From assembly GCF_006717045.1 (NCBI RefSeq), contig NZ_VFPH01000002.1:1674001-1738000 (forward strand): a DNA stretch of 64,000 nt, given 5' to 3'. The notes beneath the pieces were generated by a model that saw only the letters and a list, made by a program, of their open reading frames with translations, was not told the DNA's origin and searched no databases. This DNA is from Pseudonocardia cypriaca (GTDB taxonomy: Bacteria; Actinomycetota; Actinomycetes; Mycobacteriales; Pseudonocardiaceae). Of this stretch, positions 44,601 through 56,600 are shown piece after piece; within the stretch, counting starts at the first letter, position 1, and each line of letters begins with the position of its first letter. The translations under genes and the position numbers were made by a program.

Positions 44601-47600
44601 CCGGACCGGACCGACGAGGTCGTCCCGGAGCACCGCGCGCGACAGCTCAGCGGCCAGTCGGGCGGCGTGGCGGTCGTGGCGGTGACCGGTGTGCTCGGCG
44701 CCGTCGATGTGGAAGTCGAGCTCGTGGCGCAGCAGCCGCGCCCACCAGCGGGCGAACGACGCATCGGCCGCGACGAGGCCCTCGACGAGCCGCGCCACCC
44801 GCTCCGGCACCACGATCACGCCGTCCGGGGCGTGCCGGGGGTCGCGCCAGCCGAACGCGACCAGCGAGCCGCCGTCCCCGAGGTCGGCGCCGGTGACCCG
44901 CACGAGCCGCACGGCATCCGGTGGGCCCCGCGCGAGGTTCGGGAACTCCGCGCCGGACAGCGGGCGGGCGTCCGGCAGGGCGCCGGGCAGTCGCCCGATG
45001 ATCCGGTCCCGCGCGCCGCCGTCCAGGCCGCCCATCGCGACCGCGCCGCCGTGCGGGCCGGCGCCGATGCCGTGGCTCGCGAACGCGCGGTGCGCGGCCG
45101 CGACGATCTCCCGGTTCTGCTCGTCGGTGTTGCCGGCGTTGTAGTGCCCGCTGTGCGCCGTGATGCGCTCGACGACGACGCGGCCCTCGTGGAGCGCCAG
45201 CCACGCGGTGAAGGCCAGCTGCACGTCGTTCCCCGACGCCGCGACGGCGTGGCTGAACTCCGGGTCCGGGCCGCCGCGCCCGGGCAGCGTCTGCGGGACG
45301 ACCCGGATCGCGCCTCCGAGCGTGAGCACGCCCTTGACCTGCGGCTGCACCTGCACGAGCGCGGCCAGCTCCGCGCTGTCGGCGCGCACCGGCGTCACGC
45401 CGTACTCGGCCGCCAGCCGCGCCTCCACCGGGTAGTTCTCCGGTCGCAGGTTCGGCCGCGGCGCCGCGACCCCCGTCGGCCCCGCGTCCGGGCCCGACAG
45501 CGGAACGGCGGCGAGCCGCGCCGCGGCGGCGACGGCGGGGTCGTCCGCCCACTCCAGTGCCAGCGCACGCCAGTCGGACCGGTCGGCGAACAGCTCCGCC
45601 AGCCTGCGCCGGGTCCGCTCGTCGGCCGCTACCGCCTGCCGGGCGCCGGGCAGCGCGCGCCGGACCAGCGCGGCGAGCACCCCGGCCTGGGCCGGGCTGA
45701 ACCCCCACCATCCGGCGAAGACCGTCTCCACCAGCGCCGGGACCACGTCGAGCTGGTCCCTCGCGACGATGTGCAGGGTGCCGTCCACCGAGGCGTGGGC
45801 GGTGCCCCTCCCCTGGTGGACCACGATCGGCGGCGGACGCGGCCACGCCGGGTCCCACTCGCCGCGCAGCAGGTTCGCCGCCTCGATGAGCCAGATGTCC
45901 ATCAGCAGCGACTGCCGGTCGAAGCCGTCGGGAAGCTCGGCGACCACCGCCTCCAGGCGGTCGGCCCACCGACCGCGCTCCGCCTGCGACAGCCCCCTGG
46001 CCGGCGTCGACGGCGGCGCACCGGGCAAGGGGCCCGTGGTGGAACCGGCGCCTCCGGGCCCCGCCACCACCGCGACGGTGAGGTCGTCGATACCGCCCGC
46101 AGCGCGTGCGGCGTCGGCGAGCCGCATCGCGGCCGCGACCGGCCGGGCGTAGGCGCCGGCGTCGAGCGCACCCGCGAGGTCGCCCGCAGCGGGCAGGTAC
46201 CGCCACAGGCCGTCCGTGACCAGCACCAGCAGGCCGGGCACGTCCGGGGTGAACCGGGTGACGGTCGGGTCGGGCCGGAAGTCGCTCGCCGCCCAGCGGG
46301 TCATGATCCCGCCATCGGTGATCGACCCGCCCCGGGAGTCGTCGGCGGTCAGCACCGCGCCGCTCAGGCTCGGGTCGAGCGGCAGGTAGTAGGCGCGGGA
46401 CGTGCCGGTGTGCGACAGCGTGATCGTGCCGTCGGCGCCGTGGTACCCGGCGGCGTACGCCACCGCTCCGTGGCCGGTCTCCGGGCGGTAGTGCGCGGCC
46501 AGCGCCGCGAGGCCCGCGTCGTGGGCGTCGTACAGGGCCTGCTGCGGGGTGCGGCCGGCCCGGTCGGCGCGGGCGATCTCGCCGTGGAACGCCATGGCGA
46601 ACAGGTGGGCGGCGAGCCGGGAGGCGGGGTAGCTGAACACGCCGTCGACGACCAGCGCGACCCGATCCCCGTTCGGGAGGCTCACGAGGGTGGCGGCGTC
46701 CTGGTTGGTGCGGTTGCCCTGGCCGCGGCGGGTGGCGGCCGCCATGCCGTCGCCGGAGCGGGCGTCGTCGCCGTACGGCTGCTCGATCCGGTCGTGGTGC
46801 GGGATCACCGGCTCGTCGCCCGGGGCGGGCGTGGCGGCCTTCCGGAAGAGGTCCGGGTGCGCGGCGCGCAGGTTCTTCGCCGCGATGCGGGCGGTCTCCA
46901 TCACCGACCAGCCGCCGCCGGTGCGGAAGAGCGCGGTCTCCCACGCGTAGTCGCGGTCGATCGTGTAGCGCTCCAGGGACAGCCGGGCCTCGGCCAGCGC
47001 TTCGTCCCGCTCGGGGCCGGGGTGCAGGCCGTCGAGGCGCTTGCGGGCGGCGTCGAGCTCCTTGGCGACCTCGCGCAGCCAGAACTCCGCGGTGGGCGGG
47101 TGCGGGTCGGAGCCGGGTGCGTACGGGCGGGCCGCCTCGGCCGCGGAGAGCGTCCGGTCGATCTGGTGCGGGTAGGACCCGACGGCACCGAGCGCGGCGG
47201 CGGCCTCCTCGTGGGCCTCGATGAGCGCGCCGTACGCCTCGACCTGCGCGGCGCGGGCCGCGTGCAGCAGCGCGATCGCGTCGGGAGGCAGAGCCCGGTC
47301 GGAGCGCTGGTCGGTGCGGAACTCGGCCGCGCGCAGAGCCCTGTGGTACAGCCGGGCGGCCCGGTCGGCGGCCCGCACGAGGACCAGCAGCCTGCGTCGC
47401 TCCCGGCCGGGGGTCACGGCGTGCCGCCAGCGGGCCGTCACGCCGTCACGGACGCGTCCGGCGAACCGGACCGGCGCGGCGGGGTGGTCGGCGGACAACG
47501 GCCAGTTCAGGCTTCCGGCCGAGTGCCGAAGGCGGTAGCCGAGAGCGGTGAGGCGGCGCCACTGGATGCCGGCGTCGTCGACCCATCCGTCGCGCCAGTG

Positions 47601-50600
47601 GCGGAACGCGAGGTCACCGGCGCGCAGCAGGTCGCGCAGGGCGGCGTAGGCGTCCTTCTCGGAGCGGGTACGGCCGCCTGCCGCGGGCTGCCGCACCGTG
47701 AGCGGGGTGAGCTCGCCGCCGCCGGGCAGCGCCAGCGGGTCGGCGCGCATCGCGTGGCGCAGCCGCGGACCGGCGGCCCGCCACTGGGCGGCGAGCTTCG
47801 CGTCGGCCCGGTAGCCGCTCTCCCGGTCACCGCGCAGCGCACCCAGCTCGGCGAGAGCGGCGAGCGCCTCGTCCCAGCCGGTACCGCCGTACTGCGCGGC
47901 CAGCTGGGCGGCCGTGACGGGCTCGCGGCGCCCGGCGATCACCAGCAGTCGCTCCAGCAGGCTCGCCGGCACGGCGTTCGGGGTGGTCCGGACGGCGCGG
48001 GCCATCGCGTCGGTCCAGCGCCGCCGGTTCCACTCGCGGTGCGTCCTGCTGAGCTCGACCTCGATGCCGAGCAGCGCCGCCGAACGCAGGACCCGCATGC
48101 CGGCGGCGAGCTCCCGCTGCTCGTCCCGCCGCCGCCCCGACGCGCCGGGGTGCCGGTCCGCCAGCGCCTGCTGCTCGTCGCGGACGGCACCGGTCACGCT
48201 GCGATGGCGCTGCTCGGCCAGCTGGGCGGCCGCCTCGAACGGCTGGCTGCGCGGCTTGGACATGCCTCTCAGCTCGAACTCCAGCGCCCGCAGCGCGGCC
48301 CGCGCCCGCTTGACATTGGGGTGGCGAGGCTGGTTCCGGTCCAGGTAGTACTGCTTGATCTCCTCCAGGAGCGCCCTCCGCGGCCCGGCCAGGTACTCGG
48401 CCCGCAGCCGGTTGCGCTCCTTCAGCTCCTCGGCCAACCGCTCCGCCCAGACCCGGCTCCAGGCCCCCTCCGGCCCCATGCCGGAGCGGGTCCAGAGCGC
48501 CTGGCCCAGCATCAGCTGGAACTCGACGACCTCGGCGTCGCCCGCCCGCCCGGCAGCGCGCAGCGCGTGCGCGACCCGGCCGAGCGCTGCCGGGTCGGAG
48601 GCCAGGATCGGCACCAGCAGCGCCGTCGTGTCGACGTGGTGGCGCCTGCGACCCGCTGCGGCCCCCCGCTCGCGGGCCAGCGCGTGGCGGATCTCCGGGG
48701 TGTCCGGGAGCGCGTCCCACTCGTCGAGCGGCTCCGGGAGGTCGGCGGAGATCCGCTGCCACATGCGCTCGGCGAGCCGCTCCGCGAGGTCGCGGTCCAG
48801 CGCGCCGGTCAGCCCGTTCAGGCCGAGCAGCGCGTCGAGCTCCTCGCGGTGCGCGACGGCCCGCCGATGCAGCCGGTCGCCCCGCCACCACAGCCATCGC
48901 GTCGGCCGGTCCGGGGACCGCACATCACGGGAGCCCCGGTAGCCGTAGTAGCCGGCCCGCTGCTCGTCGGGGTCGCGGAGCAGCTTCCCGACCAGCCAGA
49001 CCGACGCCGCCGCCACGACGAAACGGGTGAGCACCGCGGGGAGCGAGTCGTTGGCGTCCACCCACGCCTTGCTCACCCACGACAGGTTGATCGTCACGGC
49101 CGCCAGGCCCGCGAGCACCGGGTCCATCGCCTTGCGCCACAGCAGCCGCGTGTCCACCGGGGAGAAGTTCTTGTAGTCCAGCCAGGCGATGAGCGCCTTG
49201 CGCTGCCGGTCCGCGATCTTCTGCGACGCGTTCGGGGCGGCGGCCCTGCGCTCCAGCTTCTTCGCCGTGCGCTTCTTGATCGGCGCCATGATCTTGCCGA
49301 CCCACACGTTGACGTACTCGGCGATGATCGTCGGCGACGCGTAGACCAGAGCGGCCACCGCGATCGCGCTGAACAGCTCCCGCAGCGCGCCCGGGTTCAG
49401 GCCCGCCGCCAGTGCGCTGATCACGAAGTACACGCCTGCCGACAGCGTTCCGGTGATCAGCGACTTGATCACGCGGGTGCGACCGAGGTCCTTCTTCTGC
49501 ACGATCGCCGCCGCGACGCCCGCCCCGACCGCCACCACGACCGGGACCACCCACCACGGCAGCGTGACCGGGGCGAAGACGCGGGTCAGGCCCAACGCCG
49601 CGGTGAACACGTAGGCGAACACCGCCGACCGGATCGCGTCGCGCCGCGGGCGGGTCTGCATCCCGGAGGCCTGGTTGGCGTACTGGCGCCGCAGCACGTA
49701 GCGGTGGACCAGCCCGGCCGAGACCAGCGGCACGAGCAGCGCCTTGACCCCGCGCAGCCCTGGCTGCAGGGCGAACAGCGGCCACAGCACCGTCCACGCG
49801 TGCTCGACCAGCCCCCACACGGCCGGGCTCAGCCCGGCGGCGAGGCCGCCGCCCAGCCACAGCCCGATCCGCGCCCCGTTGGTGCGCAGCCCGCGGGCGA
49901 ACGCCTCCCACGGCGGGCCGCGGGTCTGCCGCGGCGTCCAGACCGCGCGGACCGCCGCCACCACCCCGGCCGCCGCCATCACCAGGCCGACCGGTCCGAT
50001 GATCACGCCCGCTCCGACGAGGCCCAGCTGCGTCCCGCCCCACGCGCCGGCGCCGACCCCGACCACGAACCCGGCCACGCGGGCCACGCGCCGCCGGTTC
50101 CGTTCGGCCACCGGCACGTCCATGCCGAGCGCCGCGACGAACCGGGTGCGCAGGCCGGCCCATCCCCGGCCCCGGGCGGCCCGCTCCACCCTCCGGTTCG
50201 CGCGGGCGGCCGCCGACCCGGCGGCGACCGCCGCATCGATCGCGTCCAGGCGCCCGGCGTTCAGGGCGCGCCCCGCGGCCGTCCGCGCCGCGCGGGCGCC
50301 CGCGAGCGCCGGGAACGCCTCCGCGAACCGGACGGCGACCGCCGGGACGGCCCGCTCGAACTCCGTGCCCGCGGGCACGCCACGCGGCGGCGCGACCTTC
50401 GCGGCGTCCAGCCGGGCCGCCCGGGCCACCAGCCCGCGCGCCGTGCGCTCGGTGAGCCCCAGCGCCCGCGCGATGCGCTGGGCCAGCTGGTCCCCGGTCA
50501 GCCTCGCGGCCTCCGGCCTGGCGGCGTTCACCGTCGCCAGCCAGCCGATCCAGCCCAGCTGCTCGGTGGTGAGCGCCCGCCGCGCCGCACGCTGCTCCCG

Positions 50601-53600
50601 GTGCAGCAGGCGCACGGCCCGGCCCTCGGTCGCCCGCAGCCGGGCCACCCCGCGGACCTGCCCGCGCAGCACGCCCGCGGCCCGCCAGCCTGTCGCGACG
50701 CGCTGCCGGCCGCGCTCCACCGCACCCACGAGCCGCGCCCCGCCACGCTGCACCGCGGCCCCCGCGGCGTGCCAGCCGCTCACCGCCCGCTGCCGCCCGG
50801 CGGCGATCCGCGTGCCGACGGCGCGAGCGGCGTCGCCCAGGGTCGGCGGGTCCGCGGGTAGCGTCCGCACCTGGTCGCGGGCCAGGCCCGTCACCCGGCG
50901 CACGGTGCCGGCCCGGACCCCGGCGTTGCGCGCGGCGATCGCGGCGCGCTGCACCCGGTCGTCGAACAACCTGCGGGCGGCGGCCAGGTCGAGGCTCGCC
51001 TCGGCGAGCGGCTCGATCGCGCGGTCCAGCGCCGCGGCGCGCGTCGTCACCTCGGCGCGGGCAGCGTCGAGCAGCTCGGCGGCCGAGCGGCCGGCGGCGA
51101 CCAGCCCCGTCGGAAGGGTCGCCTCCCCGGCCAGCGCCGGATCGGCGATGCGCGCGCGGACCCGAAGCGGGGGCACGCCGAGGGCGCCTGCCAGGTCGTC
51201 GACGATCTCGTCCTCGGTACGGCCCAGCTCGCGCAGCCGCCCGGCCAGTGCAGGCACCCAGCCCAGCCGCTCGCCGAGGCTGCGCTCGTGGCGGCCGATC
51301 GCCGCCAGCACGCGGGCCTCGGCCAGCTCGGCCTCAACCAGCTGGCGGCGCGCCTCGGCCACGGTCTCGCGCAGGCTGCGCGCGGCCGTGCGGCGGCCCG
51401 GCCACCACACCACGCCGGCCGCCATGAGGCCGGAGCCGCTCACCCCGTGGCGGACCGCGACCACCTCGGCCAGCAACGCGCCGGCCATGAGTACGAACGT
51501 CCAGGTCGAGCGGGACCCGAACCGCTGCCACCACGGCGGACCGCGCGACCTCGGCTCCGGCGTCGCCGCGTTCGGCGCGGCGCCCCGCGTCCCGGTACCG
51601 GCGTTCGACCCGCTCGGCGGCGCAGGCGACCGCTCGGGCCCCGTGGCGTCCGGGGCCGATCCGCCGCCGGACCCCGGCCCGCCGCCCGACGCGGTCGGTC
51701 CGTTCCCCACGATCCTGCGGACCTGGTCCGGGGTGAGCCCGGTGATGCGGGCGATGCGCGCGACCGGCAGCCCGCCCTCGGCCGCCGTCCGCACCGGGGC
51801 TTCCAGCGTCGCAGCCCGCTGCGCCTCCCGTTCGGCGACCGCGCGGTTCGCCGCCTCGACCTGCCCGACCGCTGCGCGCAGCCGGGCCTCCACGTCGGCG
51901 AGGGCCGCGGTGAGCCGCTCCAGCCGCCGCGGGAACGACCCGTTCGGCCGGCCCAGCACGAGCGCGCCGACCGGCACGGCCGGGTCGGCCGCGATCGCAC
52001 GCACTTCCGCCGGTGTCATTCCCAGCGCTCGCGCCACGGCGTCGGCCTGCCCCGCCGCAGGCGCCGAGTCGCCGAAGAGCCACCGCACGCCGCGCCGCTG
52101 CAGGTCGGCCAGCTGGGCGTCGGCCGTGGCCGCCCGGCCACGTGCCTGGACCTGCTCCGACCGGGCTGCCGCGATCGCGGCGTCCGCAGCCGAGACCGCC
52201 GAGCGGAGCGCGCGAGCCGCAGCGAGCACCCGCAGTGCTCGGCCCCACGGCCGCGGTTGCAGCGGGGAGAAGCCGGCGGGCGGGGCCACCACCGCGACCG
52301 TGGCGACGACGCCGTCCACCGTCGCCGCGGGCCGGCCCGCCTCGCCGCTCGCGAGCCCGAGCTCACCGCCCTGCCGCAGCACGTCCACCGTGGCCGGGTC
52401 CGCGAAGAGCAGCCCGGAGCGCCCGTCGGTGTACACGCCGTGCTCGCGGCGGCCGGTGACGGCCTCGACCCGGTCGCCGAGGCCGGGCACGACGCACATC
52501 CCGGTGCACCCGGCGGCCACCACCTGCTCCACCGGCCGGCCGAGCAACCGCGCGACCTGCCACGGCGGCAGGACGGCCCACGCGGCAGCCGGGTCGAGCA
52601 GGGGCGCGATCGGAGCGGTCCGCTCGGCTACGGCCGGCGTCCCGGCCGGGGCCTCGGCGGGGAGCGTCCGCAGCGCCGCCCGGAGCCTGCGCTTGGTGCT
52701 CCGGCTCCAGTCGAGGTCGTGCCGTGCCGCGAACTCACCGATGGCCTGCGCAGGCCGCGCGTGGCCGCGCCACCGCCCGACCCGCACGAGGTCCCGCAGC
52801 TCCGCGCCGTCGATCAGCCCCGCGGTCGCCAGCCGGTGCAGGTCGGCGATCACCTCGGCGGGCGCGTTCGCCTGCTCGAGCCGGTCGAGCTGCACGCGCG
52901 CCTCGTTGCCCATCACACGCGTGAAGACCTCGGCGGCAGAGCCCGCGGGCCTGCTCTGCAGCAGGCCCTCCAGCCGGGCCAGCGCGTCGGTGTGGCCGCG
53001 GCGCTCGACCTCGTCGCCCAGCACCGGGCCACCATCGGCGTCGGCGAGCCGTGCGAGAGCGGCCGCGGCCTGTTCCGCGGCGACCTCGGCGTGCTCGGCG
53101 GCGCCCCACGCCTGCGTCTGCGCGCCGATGACCTGCACCCCGCCCGCGATCTCCTGGAGGCTCGCGACCGCGCCCGCGTAGTCGCGTGCGGCGACCTGCT
53201 CGTGGACGCGCGCGACCGCGCCGTCGGGCACCCCGAGCAGCTCGGCGGCGGTGCGGTCCGCGGCCGCGCTCGCGGGCGCGACCGGCGTCGCGACGCCGGT
53301 CGGCGCGTCCGGCTCGACGAGCGCGCGGTGGTCGCGCAGCGCCTGCGCGATCGCGGTCTCGGCACCGCACACCGCGGAGCAGGCCAGGGTCACGCGCGCG
53401 GGGTCACCGCCCCGCGCGAAGCGTTCGCCCGCGGCGGCGAGGTCTCGGCGCGCGGCGGCCACGTCGCGCTCCAGCTCGCGGATCGTCGCGACGGAGCGCT
53501 CGATCGCGATGTCGCGGGCGCTGCCGACGCCCGCCGTGTCGAGCTGCCTGGTCACGCCGGGGAGCTCGCGGCCGCCGCGACCCCGCACCGCGTCGGCGAG

Positions 53601-56600
53601 CTGCCGCTCCTGGGCCTTCGTCGCCCGCTCGACGGCCTTCTCGACCAGGCGTGCCACGGCCGCGTCCGGGAGGCGTCCCGTCCGACCGGCGAACTCCTCC
53701 TTCAGCCGCGCCAGCGCGGCCGCGTCGGCGTGGTGAGCGAGGATCGGGTCGTCGAGGGAGATCGCCTCGCCCGCCGATCCGGGCTCGTCCTGGCGCGCGG
53801 CCCGCCCGAACGCCTGGTCGGTGGCCCGCCGCGACTCGAACAGGTTCGCCACGGTCACCCGCAGGCCGCCCGCCTCGATCACGGCCCGGCGCGCCAGCGG
53901 GTACGCCCTCCCGCCGCCGAGCAGGACGTCGGTGCCGCGTCCCATGATGTTGGTGGCGACGGTGACGGCGTGCGGCCGGCCGGCCGCGGCGATCACGGCG
54001 TCCTCGAAGCCGATGCGGCCGTCCAGCGCGTTGAGCACCTGCACCGCCACCCCGCGCCGGCCCAGCAGCGCGGCGAACGCCTCCGACTCGGCGGGCGTCC
54101 GGAAGATCAGCAGTTCGGGGGCGGCGCTGCTCCGCCGCGCCACCACGCCGTCGGCGAGGGCCTCCAGCCACGCCTCGGACGAGGCGTACACCTCGCGCGG
54201 CCGCACCTCGAGCCGCTTGGACGCGTGCGTCGGGATCTCGACGACGTCCATCCGGTAGAGCCTGCGGAACAGGCCCGCCGCCGGCTTCGCGGTCCCGCTC
54301 ATCCCGGCGACGTCGCGGTAGCCCCGCAGGTAGTCCCGCACGGTGATCTGGGCGATGGTCTGCTGCGGCCGCCCGATCGGCAGCCGGTGCTTGGCCTCGA
54401 TCGCCTCGTGCAGGCCCTCGCTCCAGCGCTGCCCGTCAAGGGCGCGGCCGTTCGGGTTGTCGAGGATCTCCACGCGCGCGCGGTCGGCGATCTTGTAGTG
54501 GACGCCGGCGTACAGCCGCTCGGCCCGCTTGGCGTTCACCAGGTCGCGCACCTGCTGCTCGGCCAGCGGGTGGCCGAGGCGCCTGCCGATCAGGCGCGCC
54601 TGCGCGGCGCTGATCGTCACGGGCTCGCCTGCCCTCGCCCGGAACTCGCCGGAGCGCAGACCGGCCGCGATGTCCCGCGCCCATGCCAGCTCGGCGTACC
54701 GGACGTGCCCGGCCACCGCCTCCGCGAGCCGGTGCGGGCTGCCGCCCCAGTCGAGGAGGATCATGTCCGCCTCGTCGACGAGGGCGTACTCGTGCCCGCG
54801 CTGCACCCGGGCACCAGAGGGCCGCTGCCCGTCGTCGAGCAGGTCGAACAGGAAGTCGCTCGCCGAACCGATCGTGACGTCGGCCTCGTAGGCCGCCTTG
54901 CGCAGGTGAACCGGCTCGCCGTGCCCGCGGAGCCGCCCGACCGTGAGTCCGAGCGATTCCGCCACCGGCGCGTAGGCACCCGCGGTCTCCTTCGCCAGCT
55001 GGACGCTGCTGGTCAGGACGTGCACCCCGCCGCCGCGCGTCCGGTAGGCGCGTCTCAGCGCCGGGAGCATGCCGGTCAGGGTCTTGCCCTCGCCGGTCAG
55101 CATCTGGACGACGCTGCCCCGCAGCTTCCCTCGGAGGGTCAGGTACCGCAGCGCACCCGACGCGCCGCGGTCCAGCGCGATCGCGCCGGCCAGCTGCACG
55201 TCGTGCAGTCGCTTGCCGTGGGTGAGTCGGATCTCCTCGGCGATCAAGGCGAAGTGCTCGGCCTGCGAGAGCCGCTCCCCTTCGAGGGCGCGCGCACGCA
55301 GCGCCGTGTACCCGTCGTGATCGAGCCCGGACCACACCTCCTTGATCTGGTTGATCTTCTTGCGCACGCCACGCAGCGCGCGCTCGTTCGCCAGCTCGTG
55401 CTGGGCCTCCCGGACCCGCTCGCGCGCGGCCGTGACCGCGGGGTCGCGGTCCAGCAGCCGGTCGCGGGCGTCCAGCAGCTCACGCCGGTAGCCGCGGTCG
55501 ACCGTGTCCCGTACGGCCGCGTCGAGCCTCGCGAGGCGCTCGCCGCGGACCTGCTCGGCCTCGGCCAGCTCACGCTGGGCCGCGGCCAGTTCCCTCCTCA
55601 GCTGCCTGCGGTTGGGTGCCTCCGCGCCAGTGGGCCGCTCCGGCACCTCGCCGGCCGTCCGTGCCGACTTGCCGAGGGGTGTGGTGTTCTCGCCCGCCGA
55701 GCGCGGCGGGTCGCCGCTGCGCCGCTTGCCGTCGTGCTTGCGCGTCCCGCCGGCCGGGGACGGCTCGGCGGTGCCGCCGTCGGCGTCGACGTGGGTGCGG
55801 GCGCCCGGTCCGGGTTGCGTGGCCTGTGGCGCGCCGCCGTCGCCGGTCGACCCGGCCTGGGTCCGCGCACCGCCGGCCGAGGAGCCCGGAGGCACCCCCT
55901 CGGGCCGGCCGCCGCTGCCACCGGGAGGTGCGCCCGGCTCGGGCTCGCCTGCCGGCCCGTCCCGGTCGGGGCGCTGCACCCGTGCCGTCCCGGCTGCGTC
56001 GCGCACGACCTCGGTGCGCGGGCCGGCACCGGCGCCGGCCCGGTCCCGCGCGTCCGCGCGCAGCGCATCGTGGATCTGGCTCTTCTTGACGCCGAGGTCG
56101 CGGGCCAGCGAGGCGACCGTCACGGGGCCGTCGCCCCGCGCGACGAGCGCCGCGTCGACCTGCTCGGCGAGGGCGCGCTGGGCCGGTGTGGCCCGCGGCG
56201 GGGCGGGCCGTACGGGACCCGCGACGGCGCCGTCGGGCGCCAGGCCCGGCTCCGGCCGCTGCGCCCACACGGTGCCGTTGCGGTCGCGCACCAGCTGGAC
56301 CCGCGGCCCGGCTCCGAGCTCGCCGCGGACGGCGGCGTCCCGGTTCAGCGCCGCGCGGACCGCGGACTTCTTGACACCCAGCTCGCGGGCCAGCGCCGCG
56401 ACCGTGACGGCGGCGTGGCCGCCGTCCGCGATCCGCGCGTCGATCTCGTCGGCGAGGAAGCGCTGGTAGCGCGCCAGCGCGGTCTCCCCGCCCGCCGGCC
56501 GGACCGCGACGGCAGTCCGGCCGTTGCGGGCGAGCCCGACCCGCGGACCGTTGCCGAGCCCGGCCCCCTCCGCCATCTCCCTGGCCAGGGCGGCCCGCAC

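Larger units (their letters stand above)
41193..44726 (-). repeat. Duplicated HELxFH module in the giant protein
   Basis: Two copies. WWARLLRHELDFHIDGAEHT then GHRHDRHA at about 44690-44740, and WWDRLLSHELEFHLGEHPEH then TGIRHDADA at about 41160-41225. Both are preceded by an LVR...LVAFGW...VIVV stretch. HELxFH is HExxxH, one residue longer than the classical metalloprotease HExxH, and is followed by EHTG.RHD, so a zinc site is likely. Feature bounds give the two HELxFH positions. Confidence 0.7.
39200..45920 (-). repeat. Triplicated C-terminal module of the giant protein
   Basis: A 140-180-residue module occurs three times (about 45500-45920, 40390-40940 and 39200-39725). Each has a helix ending LLRGE/LLRNRP, a variable strand region, DGTLHIVARDQLDVVPALVE-like text (second copy VVDVYARDEVGLLHEVVKAAL, third copy GGTLVVYAADPLGALHALTE, each cut here), GF(S/D/A)xxQ, a WLS..A..ELRE stretch in copies two and three, and (A/L)FADRSDWRALALEWA-like ends. 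They are diverged but alignable. No family was recognised. Confidence 0.65.

Noticed and set aside
43152..50861. A plus-strand open frame of 2,569 codons
   Set aside because: Same reason: antisense to the PP2C-like, kinase-like and membrane parts of the giant protein, with low-complexity basic composition.
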